Assembly: GCA_943736015.1 (NCBI GenBank)
Contig: OX031060.1
Location: forward strand, 5,965,501-6,029,500
DNA: 64,000 nucleotides
Source of the DNA: Tridacna crocea
Lineage: Eukaryota; Mollusca; Bivalvia; Cardiida; Cardiidae
Reading direction: 5' to 3'
Shown here: positions 11,323 through 20,662 of the stretch, piece by piece
How the letters are laid out: the number at the start of each line of letters is the position of its first letter
Position numbering within the stretch: the stretch's first letter is position 1
Translations under genes and position numbers: made by a program
The notes under the pieces: model-generated
The model's database searches: none
What the model saw: the letters and a program-made list of their open reading frames with translations, nothing else
Told to the model about the DNA's origin: nothing

Positions 11323-13743
11323 AACATACACACATACATACATACATACATACATACATAATTTTATGCATATACGCACGTACGTACGTATGTTGAAGAT
11401 AAATCAAGCCAGCAAGCGAGCGAACAAACAATCAAACAAACAAACAAACAAACATATATCCAGTAGCAAATTCACCAATAGCAACATGAATCGACTCAGA
11501 TCAGCCTGTGTGGAATGCACAGGCTGATCTGAGTCGATACATTTTGAAGATGCATTCAGTCCTTTTTTTCACATGGCATTACTTATATTTACTACTATGG
11601 TTAAGAAAAGGCATGTATTTCACAGGCAAGCAAATGCTGTTTTTCTCGCATTTTTTTACCTCTAACTTTCCAAAGCGGTAAGTTCATAGGTTCATAATTC
11701 TATACCACCATCGAAAAGAAAGTCTGTCGCACTTCAAACGGATCTGCATGTTTACATTCAATAGACAAATTAATTGTAACTTTACATGAATCTTTATCTG
11801 TAACAACAGTCTGCCGGTCATCAAATATTTAGACTGGTCACTGCTGTTTAAACAATGGTCAACAGAAAAAAGAGGTGACCATCGAAAATAACTCTTAGCT
11901 ATAAATCTATTATTGGACCAGGTAAATTTAGTACCTAAAATCCCAGTAGCGGCCAAAAGTAAACCGTTGAATGAGGTAGTAACTCGTTACCAAACGACAA
12001 TATGTTAGGCTTGTCCAAACCGAAAGCATAAATTATGCAGACAACAAAATAAAAGCGACTGAAAATTTGATTTTTTTTGTAAGGTGTAGAAAACATTGTA
12101 GGAAAAGGAGCAAGTGCTAGTTACCAGCATTTTCTCCTTTTCCCACAATGTTTTATAAAGGCTTTTTACTAAGGTTTGTCAAAAGTTGGGATTGTGTGGT
12201 AATGGGTTAACCTATATCCTGCTATAAATAACTAAAAGATATTTCTAATTCGATGGTAAAAATCCAAATATATCTATGTCTATTTAAAAGTTATGTTAGG
12301 GGGATAATTTTTTTTCGAATCGGACAGTGTAGAGGTCAGATTGCACTTTCTGTGCACTCTGATCTTGGTCTACATTATCCACAAAAGGTCATTGATTCGC
12401 GCTTAGAAGTCTAAGGGTTAAGATTTTTTGAATTAAACAAAAATGCTATTTATAAGTATGGATTTTTTGTGTGTAGATGATATGTTATTGTAGGGTTGGG
12501 CTAAGGCGCTTTCTTTAATATGTCGTCTACGAAATGTTTTCAGTTTGGTTGAGGGCAACATTTTTTTTTGTTATCTCTAGAGTTAAACTCGTGCTTATTC
12601 GTGTATGTGCCTAGCGTTTAGGAGCTTCTCTGCTGCAACCTTTTTCTTTTCTTTTCGAAACGATGTAGCGTTTGATTGTAATGTTTTGCAATGACATACC
12701 AGTAATTCACGGATTAGGATGTTGCAGAACAAACGAGAACTGTCGTTAAAAAGAAGTGTGGTGTTAACTTCCCAGCAAATAGGCATGATGAACATTTGTA
12801 TTTTCTTAACTAATCACAAATTTCTTCTCATTCTTTTATCTTAATCAGTACCAAAAAATTTGGTCAAAAGATAGCATTTTCAGCTATACCGAAAAAAGCA
12901 AACATACCATATTAAAATTAACCCTTTCCCAATCATGCCCTGGCTTTTACGTGTCTGCCGTAAAAGTCTTTTGAAAACACTGTGGGAAAAGGAGAAATTG
13001 CTCGTAACGACCAATTTCTCCTTTTCCCACAGTGTTTTCTGCCCTTTTCAAGGATTTTCTGCCATTTTCTCCAAATCTAAAATTGTCATCTGCAAAATCT
13101 TTCGGTTTGGAAGGGTCCAAAATTTATCGTTTGGGAAAGGGTGAACTAAATTTAGGTGTCCAAAAAAATCAAGACAATTATTGCATAATTATTATAACTT
13201 TGTCATTCCAGGTAACTGCGAAGAATGGACAACTGTGCACTAAAACAAAGCTATCATGGATACAGTTTATTCGGTCATCACGTGACATATACGAACAGAA
13301 TATCGAAGCTGTAAAGTCACGTGACGATGGTAGTGTCTTCCTCCGTGTGACAAGAAACTTAACAAGAGGGGAACTACTTTGTGGATGGTATGAAGAAAGC
13401 TATGCGAGAGAATTAAATGTTCCTTATTTGACCCTTGAAAATATCAAAGGTAAGTCAGTCCGCAAACCGTAAGAAAATATTCTTTGCCAAACTATCCCGT
13501 TGTCTGTGACACCGACGTAGGATGTTTTTGGAAGTATCAAGAAATCGGGTAAATGCAAGTTAAAGCATTTTCCTTCACATTCTTTTTATTTTTTCACAGA
13601 CAATGTTTACCAACAAACACACATTTAGCTCTGCCAAACGATACATTTTAGACTTCCCCGAATTGAGAGCGTCTGCAGACGACGGATTCGAAAGTAATAC
13701 AAATAAGCTGAAGTTCTTTGACAGGGTAGAAACTATTTAAGAC

Positions 13744-13798
<55 letters not shown>

Positions 13799-15445
13799 TC
13801 ACCAGCATTTTCTCCTTTTCCACACGTACTCTTGTTCAGTGTCGTTTAAACCGAGGTTTTGTTGTAAAACAGAGCATGACGCGTCTATATCACACTTTTA
13901 AAATCATCAATTTTTTTTTTTTAATATGAATGAAAATCGATTTATGTTCAGTGATGAGATTTGAATCAGCTAAACGAGCAAGCATAGTGTTATTTCGAGA
14001 GTGTATTGGCCATGATATTTCATACAATGGCGGACAGTCGAGGATCCAGTTGCACATTCTGAGCAGTATGATATATATCTAATGTCCGCAAAAGGCAGTC
14101 TTATCATGTTTGATCAACATTGTTTCAAATGATTTAATAAAGTAAACATGAAGCTATACATTTAAGTATGTATTTGATTTTTTGTATTTACTTGAAATAA
14201 TATAGAGGATAAACTGGTTTTGTGGGATAATAAACTGGTTTTGTGTGATAATAAAAGTCTGTCACTCGAATAGCGGGAGATGCGGCTTAAAAAAAAACCG
14301 AGTCTTTCAAAAGCATAAAACCACATTCTCGTGACAGATTTTCCATGTTACACACAACCAGTTAATTATCCTAATTATTATATATCTAATTCGACCTGTT
14401 TTATTCTAATAATTATCAAGAATGGTATAATATGAGCAATGTGGAAAAAAGTAGTTCCGGTAAATATTCTATAACTAGTGATCTTACCATATTTATCATC
14501 ACTAGTGATGTTATACACTGTGGACTCCCAGTAATTCAGTGATAGGAATGTAATAAAAATGATATTTCCAAATATGAAAAATCTGTTTCAGGATTACAAG
14601 ACTATCGCTGCCATCTATGTATCGAAAGGTTTGACTTTCCAAACCAACTGAAGGCACACATTATGTATAACTGCCCAGGAAACAGAACAGATCAGCTTGG
14701 AATCAAGTTTCAGTTTCCGTCCAGAATGTTTAGCCTTACTAAACAGACAGTTAATACATTTACTGAAAAGCCGAATATTGAACCAACTCTTTTCTCAGAA
14801 GGTATGTCAATGGCACCTGCTTTGACTCATACCAAGAAACAAGAGTACAGTGGTAACTGGATTGAACCGAACTACCCATATTTGACTTCCGTGAGTTGCA
14901 AATTATCATATAAAATTAATTCGAACGCTTTTTCTGACCCATGTCAATTTGGAGTGAGCCTTGCGCTACAGCCAAAGGTCGGAGTGATACACAAGCATAG
15001 ACACGTGACTTCGATGAAAGAAAATAGTCCGAAAGAAGTCCTTCCATATAAGAATGGAAAACAGGCGAAGAAAGATTCGGTAACACACGAAGCAGAACCG
15101 CTGGACATTTTACACAGATCGTTTATAGAATTCTCGACAAAACGAGGTCATTTGTGTGTTTATTGTGGAAAGTTCTATTCGAGAAAGTACGGTTTAAAAA
15201 TCCATTTACGGACACACACGGGATATAAGCCTCTGAAGTGTCGAATATGTTCTCGAGCTTTCGGGGACCCAAGCAATCTGAATAAACATATTCGACTGCA
15301 TGATGGCGGAGGCACGCCATATCGATGTCACCACTGTGGGAAACTTCTCGTTCGCAGACGAGATCTCGTCAGGCATTTGAAATCTCGTCATCCAAAAGAA
15401 AAAGAGCCATTCTGTGACAAAAAGGAGCTCAATACATCTAGGTGA
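10147..15445 (+). CDS. prdm13: PR/SET-domain zinc-finger protein, Prdm13 orthologue (spliced)
   Basis: Join of 10147-10299, 13212-13449 and 14592-15445; 414 residues. Seen: PR domain about residues 8-118, with W67-I68 and G109-W110-Y111 of the SET core; C2HC-like finger at C137, C140, H153, C158; a 155-residue low-similarity linker; C2H2 fingers at C319/C322/H335/H339, C347/C350/H363/H367 and C376/C379/H392/H397. The run SRKYGLKIH, THTGYKPLKC, GDPSNLNKHIRLH and LVRRRDL matches vertebrate PRDM13 as I remember it, and the one-plus-three finger layout is that family's. Known role in vertebrates: nuclear transcription regulator fixing inhibitory neuron fate in spinal cord and retina, interacting with bHLH factors. 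Vertebrate proteins are near 700 residues, so this one has a shorter linker. Both introns have GT-AG borders and keep frame (phases 0 and 1). Start at ATG 10147; ATG 10156 is an alternative. An in-frame TAA at 10075 closes the frame upstream. Confidence 0.9.
10483..10718 (+). mobile_element. PB-A MITE in Prdm13 intron 1
   Basis: TTAACACTTTCCCAAACGAT to GTGGTAAAGGGTTAA. The hairpin apex is GCTCGTTACGAGC instead of GCTGGTTACCAGC, a paired change in both arms. Confidence 0.93.
10728..10862. repeat. (GA)n/(GACA)n microsatellite
   Basis: GAGA units with interspersed CAGAGA, ending in (GACA)5. It begins ten bases after the PB-A copy, in intron 1. Confidence 0.95.
10936..11130 (+). mobile_element. 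tRNA-headed SINE in intron 1
   Basis: AGCCCACCAGCTTAGTCAG and GTCGCTGGTTGGATTTCCAG form a diverged tRNA-like head, followed by CTTTCTCCATGGATC body sequence. Confidence 0.5.
11220..11452. repeat. (AAAG)n, (ACAT)n, (ACGT)n and (CAAA)n compound array
   Basis: AAAG units to about 11321, then CATA repeats to 11360, three ACGT units near 11378-11390, and CAAA units to 11452. Open frames over it are artefacts. Confidence 0.95.
11486..11543. repeat. Fold-back TCGACTCAGATCAGCCTGTG
   Basis: A near-perfect 58-bp palindrome around GGAATGC, with the GATCAGCCTG motif shared with the R family at 22331 and 38553. Confidence 0.85.
11979..12210 (+). mobile_element. PB-A MITE in intron 1
   Basis: Left end AGTAACTCGTTACCAAACGA (first bases mutated), right end GTGGTAATGGGTTAA. 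The hairpin is imperfect (CAAGTGCTAG vs CCAGCATTTTC). The right TTAA is shared with the next element. Confidence 0.9.
12207..12421 (-). mobile_element. G-family MITE in intron 1
   Basis: TTAACCTATATCCTGC to AGTCTAAGGGTTAA. Hairpin core at about 12321-12392. Reverse copy of the element at 36908-37120. Shares TTAA 12207-12210 with the PB-A copy on its left. Confidence 0.85.
12422..12917. other. Intron 1 sequence
   Basis: No repeat family or conserved-looking block recognised. Confidence 0.5.
12918..13145 (-). mobile_element. PB-C MITE, 66 bp upstream of exon 2
   Basis: TTAACCCTTTCCCAATCATG to TTTGGGAAAGGGTGAA. Hairpin arms AAAACACTGTGGGAAAAGG with apex TTGCTCGTAACGACCAA. Its CATGCCCTGGCTTTTACGTG is the unoccupied version of the site filled by an N element at 34464. 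Confidence 0.93.
13212..13449 (+). CDS. prdm13: Prdm13 coding exon 2
   Basis: Encodes residues 52-130 plus one base: the SET core with LSWIQFIRSS and GELLCGWYEESYARELNVP. Acceptor TGTCATTCCAG|GT at 13211/13212 and a perfect donor G|GTAAGT at 13450 (phase 1). A copy of GTAAC starts both the intron 1 donor and this exon, so the splice point is defined by reading frame and AG position. Confidence 0.93.
13626..13873 (+). mobile_element. PB-A MITE with GA expansion in its hairpin (intron 2)
   Basis: Left arm CTGCCAAACGATACATTTTA and GTCTGCAGACGAC, right half ACCAGCATTTTCTCCTTTTC. The left hairpin arm is replaced by the GA run at 13746-13794. Confidence 0.8.
13746..13794. repeat. (GA)n microsatellite
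   Basis: About 24 GA units, sitting where the GGAGAAAATG arm of a PB-A hairpin should be. Confidence 0.95.
14031..14098. mobile_element. G-family hairpin core, decayed
   Basis: GGCGGACAGTCGAGGATCCA with CTAATGTCCGCAAAAGG at the other side. Many mismatches. Confidence 0.55.
14198..14380. repeat. Fold-back element in intron 2
   Basis: GAGGATAAACTGGTT at the left pairs with AACCAGTTAATTATCC at the right, and CTGTCACTCGA with TCTCGTGACAG inside. The ends resemble those of the hairpin at 63584-63737. Confidence 0.6.
14592..15445 (+). CDS. prdm13: Prdm13 coding exon 3 (terminal)
   Basis: Acceptor CTGTTTCAG|GA at 14591/14592; encodes residues 131-414 and the TGA at 15443. Holds all four zinc fingers. 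The post-PR finger (C137-C140-H153-C158) keeps an H-x4-C ending rather than H-x3-H. The last three fingers are spaced by TGYKPLK and DGGGTPYR linkers. Confidence 0.95.
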
Positions 15446-15815
15446 TCCATTATACCACGCGAGTCATCTCATAAACATAGATAAGTCAAGTCTATTTTGT
15501 TATACTGCAAAGAAATGTCTCCTGATATGATTGGATAATATGCCCCGAACATGTATATCAAGTACACTGGCAAAACCAACGTACAAGGAGTTTCCCTTTC
15601 GGGAGCCCCGTATACATGTACATGAATACACTTTCGACACAACATCCAAAATGGCGGCATCGATCAAGATTAAGATTCAGATTATGCAGGTTTTAGTACG
15701 TATTACCAAGTTTTCAGTGACGTTATTTTTTAAACCAAAAGACATGTTAGATTTGCTTAACAAACGTTGGAACTGTAAAATTTTGCCATAAAATAAATTC
15801 GTTGTACCATCAGGT
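15446..15815 (+). other. Probable Prdm13 3' UTR
   Basis: Repeat-free stretch from the stop to just past the AATAAA at 15792. The true end is not visible from sequence. Confidence 0.5.
15792..15797 (+). terminator. Polyadenylation signal AATAAA
   Basis: Canonical hexamer 347 bases after the stop codon, with GT-rich TTCGTTGTACC following. Confidence 0.5.
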
Positions 15816-15924
15816 GGCAGGGGACTTGGAAACTTATTCACGGCTGTGGTAAATCCTGTTGCCACGTCACCTTCGGCTCGGGGAGAGATAAAAAAAACCC
15901 TTTATATCTGTAGAGAAAGTAGTC

Positions 15925-16395
15925 ATGTTTGTCTAATCAACCAGACGGCCCCGCATCCCATACTCTTACAAATGAAGCCCGTACCAAAGAAATAAATGAA
16001 CAAATGCATAGCAGAAATACAGGGACTGGGTAGGATTCGAACCTAGAACGCCCGGACGAAAGGCCAACACCTTAACCACTGAGCTAAGGAGAATTCTCCC
16101 TCACGCAGTTGTTATAGGTATTTTATTTAACCCTTTCTCAAACGACAAACTTTTGGACTAGACCAAATTGGAAGCAATTGCAGACGACAATTCAACTCTT
16201 GCTGAAAAGATGATTTCTGTCTATGATAGGGTAGAAAACATTGTGGGAAAAGGAGAAAATGCTGGTTACCAGCATTTTCTCCTTTTCCCACAATGTTTTC
16301 CAAAGGCTACCATTCCAGACCCGTAAAAACCAGGGATTGTTTGGGAAAGGGTTAAACCGTGCTTGAAGCAGTGGTCTCCCGTAACACACTTCCTC
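15925..16395 (-). mobile_element. SINE S-b split by a PB-A MITE
   Basis: Minus-strand tRNA head at 16090-16030 (box A TAGCTCAGTGGTTAAGGTG, box B GGTTCGAATCCTACC), CAACTGCGTGAGG flank, and AGACCACTGC flank beyond 16356. The TTAA between these flanks is occupied by 16127-16355. Confidence 0.85.
16127..16355 (+). mobile_element. PB-A MITE, full-length reference copy (229 bp)
   Basis: TTAA at each end, then CCCTTTCTCAAACGAC and, inverted, TTTGGGAAAGGG. Left inner arm includes GCAGACGACAATTCAAC. The central 67-bp perfect hairpin is 16234-16300 with one-base apex in GCTGGTTACCAGC. The right arm has AGACCCGTAAAAACCAGGG. No open frame. TTAA duplication and CCC-starting ends are the hallmark of the piggyBac superfamily. 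Twelve copies in the window have exactly this length. A comparison of filled and empty sites is given under 9146-9400. Confidence 0.96.
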
Positions 16396-16489
16396 TTACA
16401 GTGATCATTTATTGAAGACTCAAATCCTTATTAGGCAGTAAGTCTATTATTAAGACAAGAAATGTCCGTTTTTTGTACAACAAATTGGA

Positions 16490-16945
16490 TTAATGATTCA
16501 ATGGCCAATTCCGAGCTCCAATCTTACGAACAAAGTCCGTCACAAGGAAACAAATGAACAAATGCATAGCAGAAATACAGGAACCGGGCAGGATTCAAAC
16601 CTAGAACGCCTTGACGAAAGGGCAACACCATAACTACTGCATAACGCAGTTGTTAGGCATTGTATTTAACCCTTTACCCCATAAGGCATTCCTATGGTAT
16701 CTCTAATTGACCCTAAATAATAGCAAAGATGAAGCCGTTTCTTATGTGTACATGACTCCTTTTGATAGCATAGAAAACATTGTGACAAAAGGTGAAATTG
16801 CTCGTCACGAGCAATTTCACCTTTTGCCACAATGTTTTGCAAAGGCTCCTACAAGCAATGTGTAGAAATGAGTATCTATGGAGTAAAGGGTTAAACCGGG
16901 CTGAACTGCAGCCGTGCATGAAGGAGTGGTCTCCCGTAACAAGAC
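16490..16945 (-). mobile_element. SINE S-b split by a PB-B MITE
   Basis: Same SINE as 15925-16395: ATGCATAGCAGAAATACAGG, head with GGATTCAAACCTAGAACGCC, CGCAGTTGTTAGGCATTG, and GGAGTGGTCTCCCGTAAC on the far side. The TTAA site is filled by 16666-16894. Confidence 0.85.
16666..16894 (+). mobile_element. PB-B MITE, full-length reference copy (229 bp)
   Basis: TTAACCCTTTACCCCATAAG to ATGGAGTAAAGGGTTAA. Inner arms differ from PB-A (GGTATCTCTAATTGACCC), but the hairpin plan is kept: AAAACATTGTGACAAAAGG with apex TTGCTCGTCACGAGCAA. Second copy at 31005-31233. Confidence 0.95.
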
Positions 16946-17086
16946 TCAGATGGAGAAGAATTGCTGGCGGCTTTGGTAGAACTTATTTAACTGCTGAAGT
17001 AACATATATTAAAAATCCGAAATTTGCAAATATCTTATGGACTTGACTAAACAAGAATGCGGTATAAATCCAGGGTCAGACAATGC

Positions 17087-17315
17087 TTAACCCATTACCA
17101 CACAATCCCTACTTTTGACGCCACTGAGAAAGAAGCCCTCAGAAAACATTGTGGAAAAAGGAGAAAATGCTGGTAACCAGCATTTTCTCCTTTTTCCATA
17201 ATGTTTTCTACCCTTTCCAAATCAAATTTCAATTCTTCAGTCACATTTATTTTGTCATCTGCAAATGCTTTCAATTTGAACCAGTCTAAAATTTTGTCGT
17301 GTGGTGAAGAGTTAC
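17087..17315 (-). mobile_element. PB-A MITE, full length
   Basis: TTAACCCATTACCACACAAT to GTGTGGTGAAGAGTTAC. Hairpin near 17140-17205 with one mismatch. Belongs to the variant with ATCCCTACTTTTGACGCC in its distal arm. Confidence 0.94.
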
Positions 17316-17475
17316 TTTATTAGTAGGAAATTGTGGATCGACTCCCCTGTTGGTATCAATGACTGAGAGAGAATGCCCTTGGGTAAGGCATTGTTCAGCC
17401 CCAACCTAGTACTGGTGAGTTTAGGAAAAGGTATAAATAAAGAGGCCAAAGTCATGTCTTTACTGAAATATGATA

Positions 17476-17585
17476 AAAAAAATTCTGGCCAAGTCCAAAT
17501 TGGCAGCTTTTGCAGACGAAGAAATAAATGTGACTCAAAAATTGGAATCTGGTTTTAGAAGAGTAGAAAACATTGTGGGAAAAGT
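17476..17585 (+). mobile_element. PB-A MITE, cut inside the hairpin
   Basis: Left arm AATTCTGGCCAAGTCCAAAT and the first hairpin arm up to GTGGGAAAAG, then abrupt change to unrelated TCGAGCCCGGCGG. Same sub-variant as 18469. Confidence 0.85.
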
Positions 17586-17699
17586 CGAGCCCGGCGGCAC
17601 AGTTGATATCCAACGGGAAGTACCTGGTTGGAATCTCCAGCTCGACGATTTTCTTTCCGGGAATTTATGATATTAAGGTATTACCATTTTAACGCTTCT

Positions 17700-18034
17700 A
17701 ATGCAACATGGAATAAAATTTCTTATGAGTTTAAAAATAAAGTTTTACACTGATATAATATTTTTGCTTATTTCTAATCGACCAGAAATTCATTCGTTGT
17801 CTATCTTGAAATTATTTGATGATATTTCTGTTAGTTTTTTTGAAAAGGGACGTAATTATTATCTCCCTTTAAAATAAGAATAGAGTGGCTTTTGATTTAT
17901 AAGGAAAAAATGGAAAAAAGTGGCTCGGTCAGTGAATTACAATAATTCTCATTATAAATCATAGCAAAATTTTTAGGACAATCTTTTTTGTGGAAATGCC
18001 CTTTTTTTTTTTACATCAGAATGGTACAACCTCA
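17700..18034. other. Spacer
   Basis: AT-rich; nothing recognised. Confidence 0.5.
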
Positions 18035-18207
18035 ATGTGGAGAGGTTTCTCTCACCGCTGATCGTTGTTCTGATGAAGGTTATGTGGGAATGTAGGCAGA
18101 GGTGTGGGAAGAATATTGCGTGAAATACTTGTAAAGGAAAACTACAGTAAAGCCTGGATAGGTGCACTGGCTGCCTCGGTATAACTGACGTCATGTTGAA
18201 TTGGTGT
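18035..18207 (+). mobile_element. SINE body fragment
   Basis: GTGGGAAGAATATTGCGTGA, ACTGTAGT-like and GGTGCACTGGCTGCC match the body of 58635-58950. The element is broken at its 3' GTTTAA motif by the MITE that starts at 18208. Confidence 0.65.
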
Positions 18208-18436
18208 TTAACTCTTTACCACACGAGAAAATTTTAGACTTGTCCAAATTGAAAGCATTTGCAGACGACAAAATAAAGGTGACTGAAAAATTGAAATTTG
18301 TTTTGTGAAGGGTAGAAAATATTGTGGGAAAAGGAGAAAATGCTGGTAACCAGCATTTTCTCCTTTTCCCACAATGTTTTCTAAAGGCTTCTTTCTCAGG
18401 GGCGTCAAAAGTAGGGATTGTGTGGTAATGGGTTAA
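18208..18436 (+). mobile_element. PB-A MITE, full length
   Basis: TTAACTCTTTACCACACGAG to GTGTGGTAATGGGTTAA, 229 bp, perfect hairpin near 18316-18381. Inserted at the TTAA of a SINE 3' end. Confidence 0.95.
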
Positions 18437-18468
18437 TGAACGAACGAAACGAAACAAACAAACTTGCA

Positions 18469-18691
18469 TCTTTACCAAACGAGAAAATTCTGGCCAAGTC
18501 CAAATTGACAGCTTTTGCTGACGAAGAAATAAATGTGACTCAAAAATTGAAATTTGTTTTTGGAAGAGTAGAAAACATTGTGGGAAAAGGAGAAAATGCT
18601 GGTTACCAGCATTTTCTCCTTTTCCTACAATGTTTCCAAAACTTTTCTTTCTCAGGTTCGTTAAAAGTCGGGAATGAGTAGTAAAGAGTAA
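18469..18691 (+). mobile_element. PB-A MITE
   Basis: CTTTACCAAACGAGAAAATT to GAGTAGTAAAGAGTAAA. Terminal TTAAs mutated. Hairpin intact except one mismatch. Confidence 0.92.
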
Positions 18692-18825
18692 AGGCACCAG
18701 GCGCAAGCTGAAAAAAAGGGAGACAAGTCCGGTATGCATTACAACGATAAAGTGTTTTCTCCCTTTGACAATTTACCCATGCATAGATTCGGTGCTTATT
18801 GTGACCAACTACATAACAATATCTA

Positions 18826-19070
18826 GCCTGGCCGGGTCGCTCAGTGGTAAGCGTACAGGTCTATATGTTGCAAGTTAGATACCTGCTTGCAGCAAATATT
18901 TTATTTTACGTCGATTATTTTTACCTGTGTCCTTAGATACACTTGAGAAAGTATTAACTGACTTGGAAAGAAACTAGAAAGTCATGTCGGCGCTTGTGTG
19001 TGAAAGCCAGTAAACATACGTAGGCGCACAGGCGGTCGTGATATGATCTATGCTATTAAAAAACAGCGTT
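18826..19070 (+). mobile_element. tRNA-headed SINE
   Basis: Head CGGGTCGCTCAGTGGTAAGC then a weak box B (AAGTTAGATACC); tail region GGCGGTCGTGATATGATC. Confidence 0.55.
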
Positions 19071-19078
19071 ACGCTCCA

Positions 19079-19196
19079 ATACAAAGGAAGGAAGGAAGGA
19101 AGGAAGGAAGGAAGGAAGGAAGGAAGGAAGGAAGGAATGAAGGAAGGTACGAACGAACTAACGAACGAACAACGAACGAACGAACGAACGAAAACG
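19079..19196. repeat. (GGAA)n then (AACG)n microsatellite
   Basis: About 14 GGAA units followed by imperfect GAACGAAC units. Confidence 0.95.
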
Positions 19197-19214
19197 ATTG
19201 CACGATAAGTTTAT

Positions 19215-19387
19215 GACTTATTGTTGGAAAAGGAGAAAATGCTGGTAACCAGCATTTTCTCCATTTCCCAAAATGTTTTCTACCCTTCTGGAAACACATT
19301 TTAGATTTCGAATTACGTTTACTTTGTCGTCTGCAAGTGGATTCAATGTGGACCAGTCTCAAATTTTGTCGTTTGGGAAAGAGTTAA
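19215..19387 (-). mobile_element. PB-A MITE, distal arm missing
   Basis: Hairpin from 19222, then GTCGTCTGCAAGTGG and TTTGGGAAAGAGTTAA. The other end has been lost next to the microsatellite. Confidence 0.85.
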
Positions 19388-19447
19388 AACATAGTCTCTC
19401 CTAAAACTCAGGCAGAGCTTTAGCTTATAGGTTTGGTCACACAAGTT

Positions 19448-19516
19448 GACTTTATAGATCGAAGATTAGACTGCTTGTTCTGTGCAGTCTTATCTTGATC
19501 TACACTGTCCGCAAAA
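19448..19516. mobile_element. G-family hairpin core
   Basis: TAGATCGAAGATTAGACTGC ... GATCTACACTGTCCGC. The left arm is the more diverged. Confidence 0.7.
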
Positions 19517-19519
19517 GTT

Positions 19520-20069
19520 TTTTTTTGCCCTTTTCGCTGAAAGGTTCTGGTCAAAATTTTATCCCCGATAGTCAGAAGTTAACCAGGCATATCTTTAGAG
19601 AAGTAGTAGTTGAGTTACATCCCTTGGACCATTGGATTCCATAGTTCTCAAACGAACCAGTTTGTAATGGATGGAAACAAATGGATATAGAATTCACTTG
19701 TAACACGGAATTCCTCTAGATGCTACGATGCTTATACAATGCTTTTTTTTTTTTCATTCAATATAATTTTAAACTTCCAAGAAATTACGAAAGGTACGAA
19801 TCAGAAGTTCTGTCTACATTCGGAAACAAGAGAAATTGCATGTAATAATGATAATTTTTTAAAAAAATTTATTTCTTGCGTATAGGAACGAAAACAGACC
19901 CTCAAAGATGGCATACGCTATGTAACTTTGGGGATAAGACACAAAGATCTAGCATCAACTGGCTTGAATCTGTTACCGAGTTTTACATATTACGGATATC
20001 ATTGGAAGGTTCTTTTTTCATAGAATTTTCTTTATACATCAGTTCAAGCAGTTATATGAGGTTTTTCTA
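19520..20069. other. Spacer
   Basis: No gene or known repeat recognised. Confidence 0.5.
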
Positions 20070-20291
20070 ACACTTATCCTGCCTTTCGGGACCATGGATA
20101 ACTTTTGCGGAGAGTGTAAAGCAAGATCAGACTGCACGTACGTGCAGTCTGATCTTGCTCTACACCCTCCGCTGATTTATCCGTAATTTGGGTCACACAA
20201 GCCCAAATATAAGCCCAAATATAATGCCCTTAAATTCAGCAATATTTTTGTGTATTATGGACAATTTTTTTTTTCGGCAGGATAAGGGAAA
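20070..20291. mobile_element. G-family relative with ACGTACGT apex
   Basis: Ends CACTTATCCTGCC and GGCAGGATAAGGG are inverted. The core hairpin 20106-20172 is GCGGAGAGTGTA ... TACACCCTCCGC around GATCAGACTGCACGTACG. Internal CAAGCCCAAATATAA is duplicated. Confidence 0.7.
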
Positions 20292-20650
20292 ATGCGGCCA
20301 AAAGACATAACTATGATATAAATTGAAAGTAATTTGCTAAAGTTGACAGATTTTACTGACAAAGTAAACACACATTTTTTATTAGATGTTCTGAAGTTAA
20401 CAATGTTATACCATTTGAAGTCAACAACTTGAAAAGGATGTCGGATAAACACCAGTGACGGCGGTAGGACCTATTTGAATAATTTTCAGATCTTTCATAA
20501 ATACACATAAAAATGATAAAACTGGGTTTAATACCGGACGTCACAATTTACCGTGACAAATGGAAAAATTAGCTCATAGAAATGACAAGGAGTGTAAGCC
20601 ATTAAGTAGAAAATTGAAAAAATAAACTATTGGTACAGAACAGATGAAAA
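20292..20650. other. Spacer
   Basis: Nothing recognised. Confidence 0.5.
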
Positions 20651-20662
20651 CGAAAATATGCC

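Noticed and set aside
13032-13211. Upstream extension of Prdm13 exon 2
   Set aside because: The frame stays open into the PB-C MITE, but the AG at 13210-13211 and phase-0 match to exon 1 place the exon start at 13212.
16234-16300. microRNA precursor
   Set aside because: The stem is long enough, but it is perfectly paired, has a one-base loop and is a repeated MITE core. siRNA production is possible, a microRNA gene is not supported.
18191-18739. 182-codon minus-strand open frame
   Set aside because: It is the translation of two PB-A MITEs and their junction; the same peptide (ENIVGKGENAG-type) appears wherever the hairpin is read in that frame.
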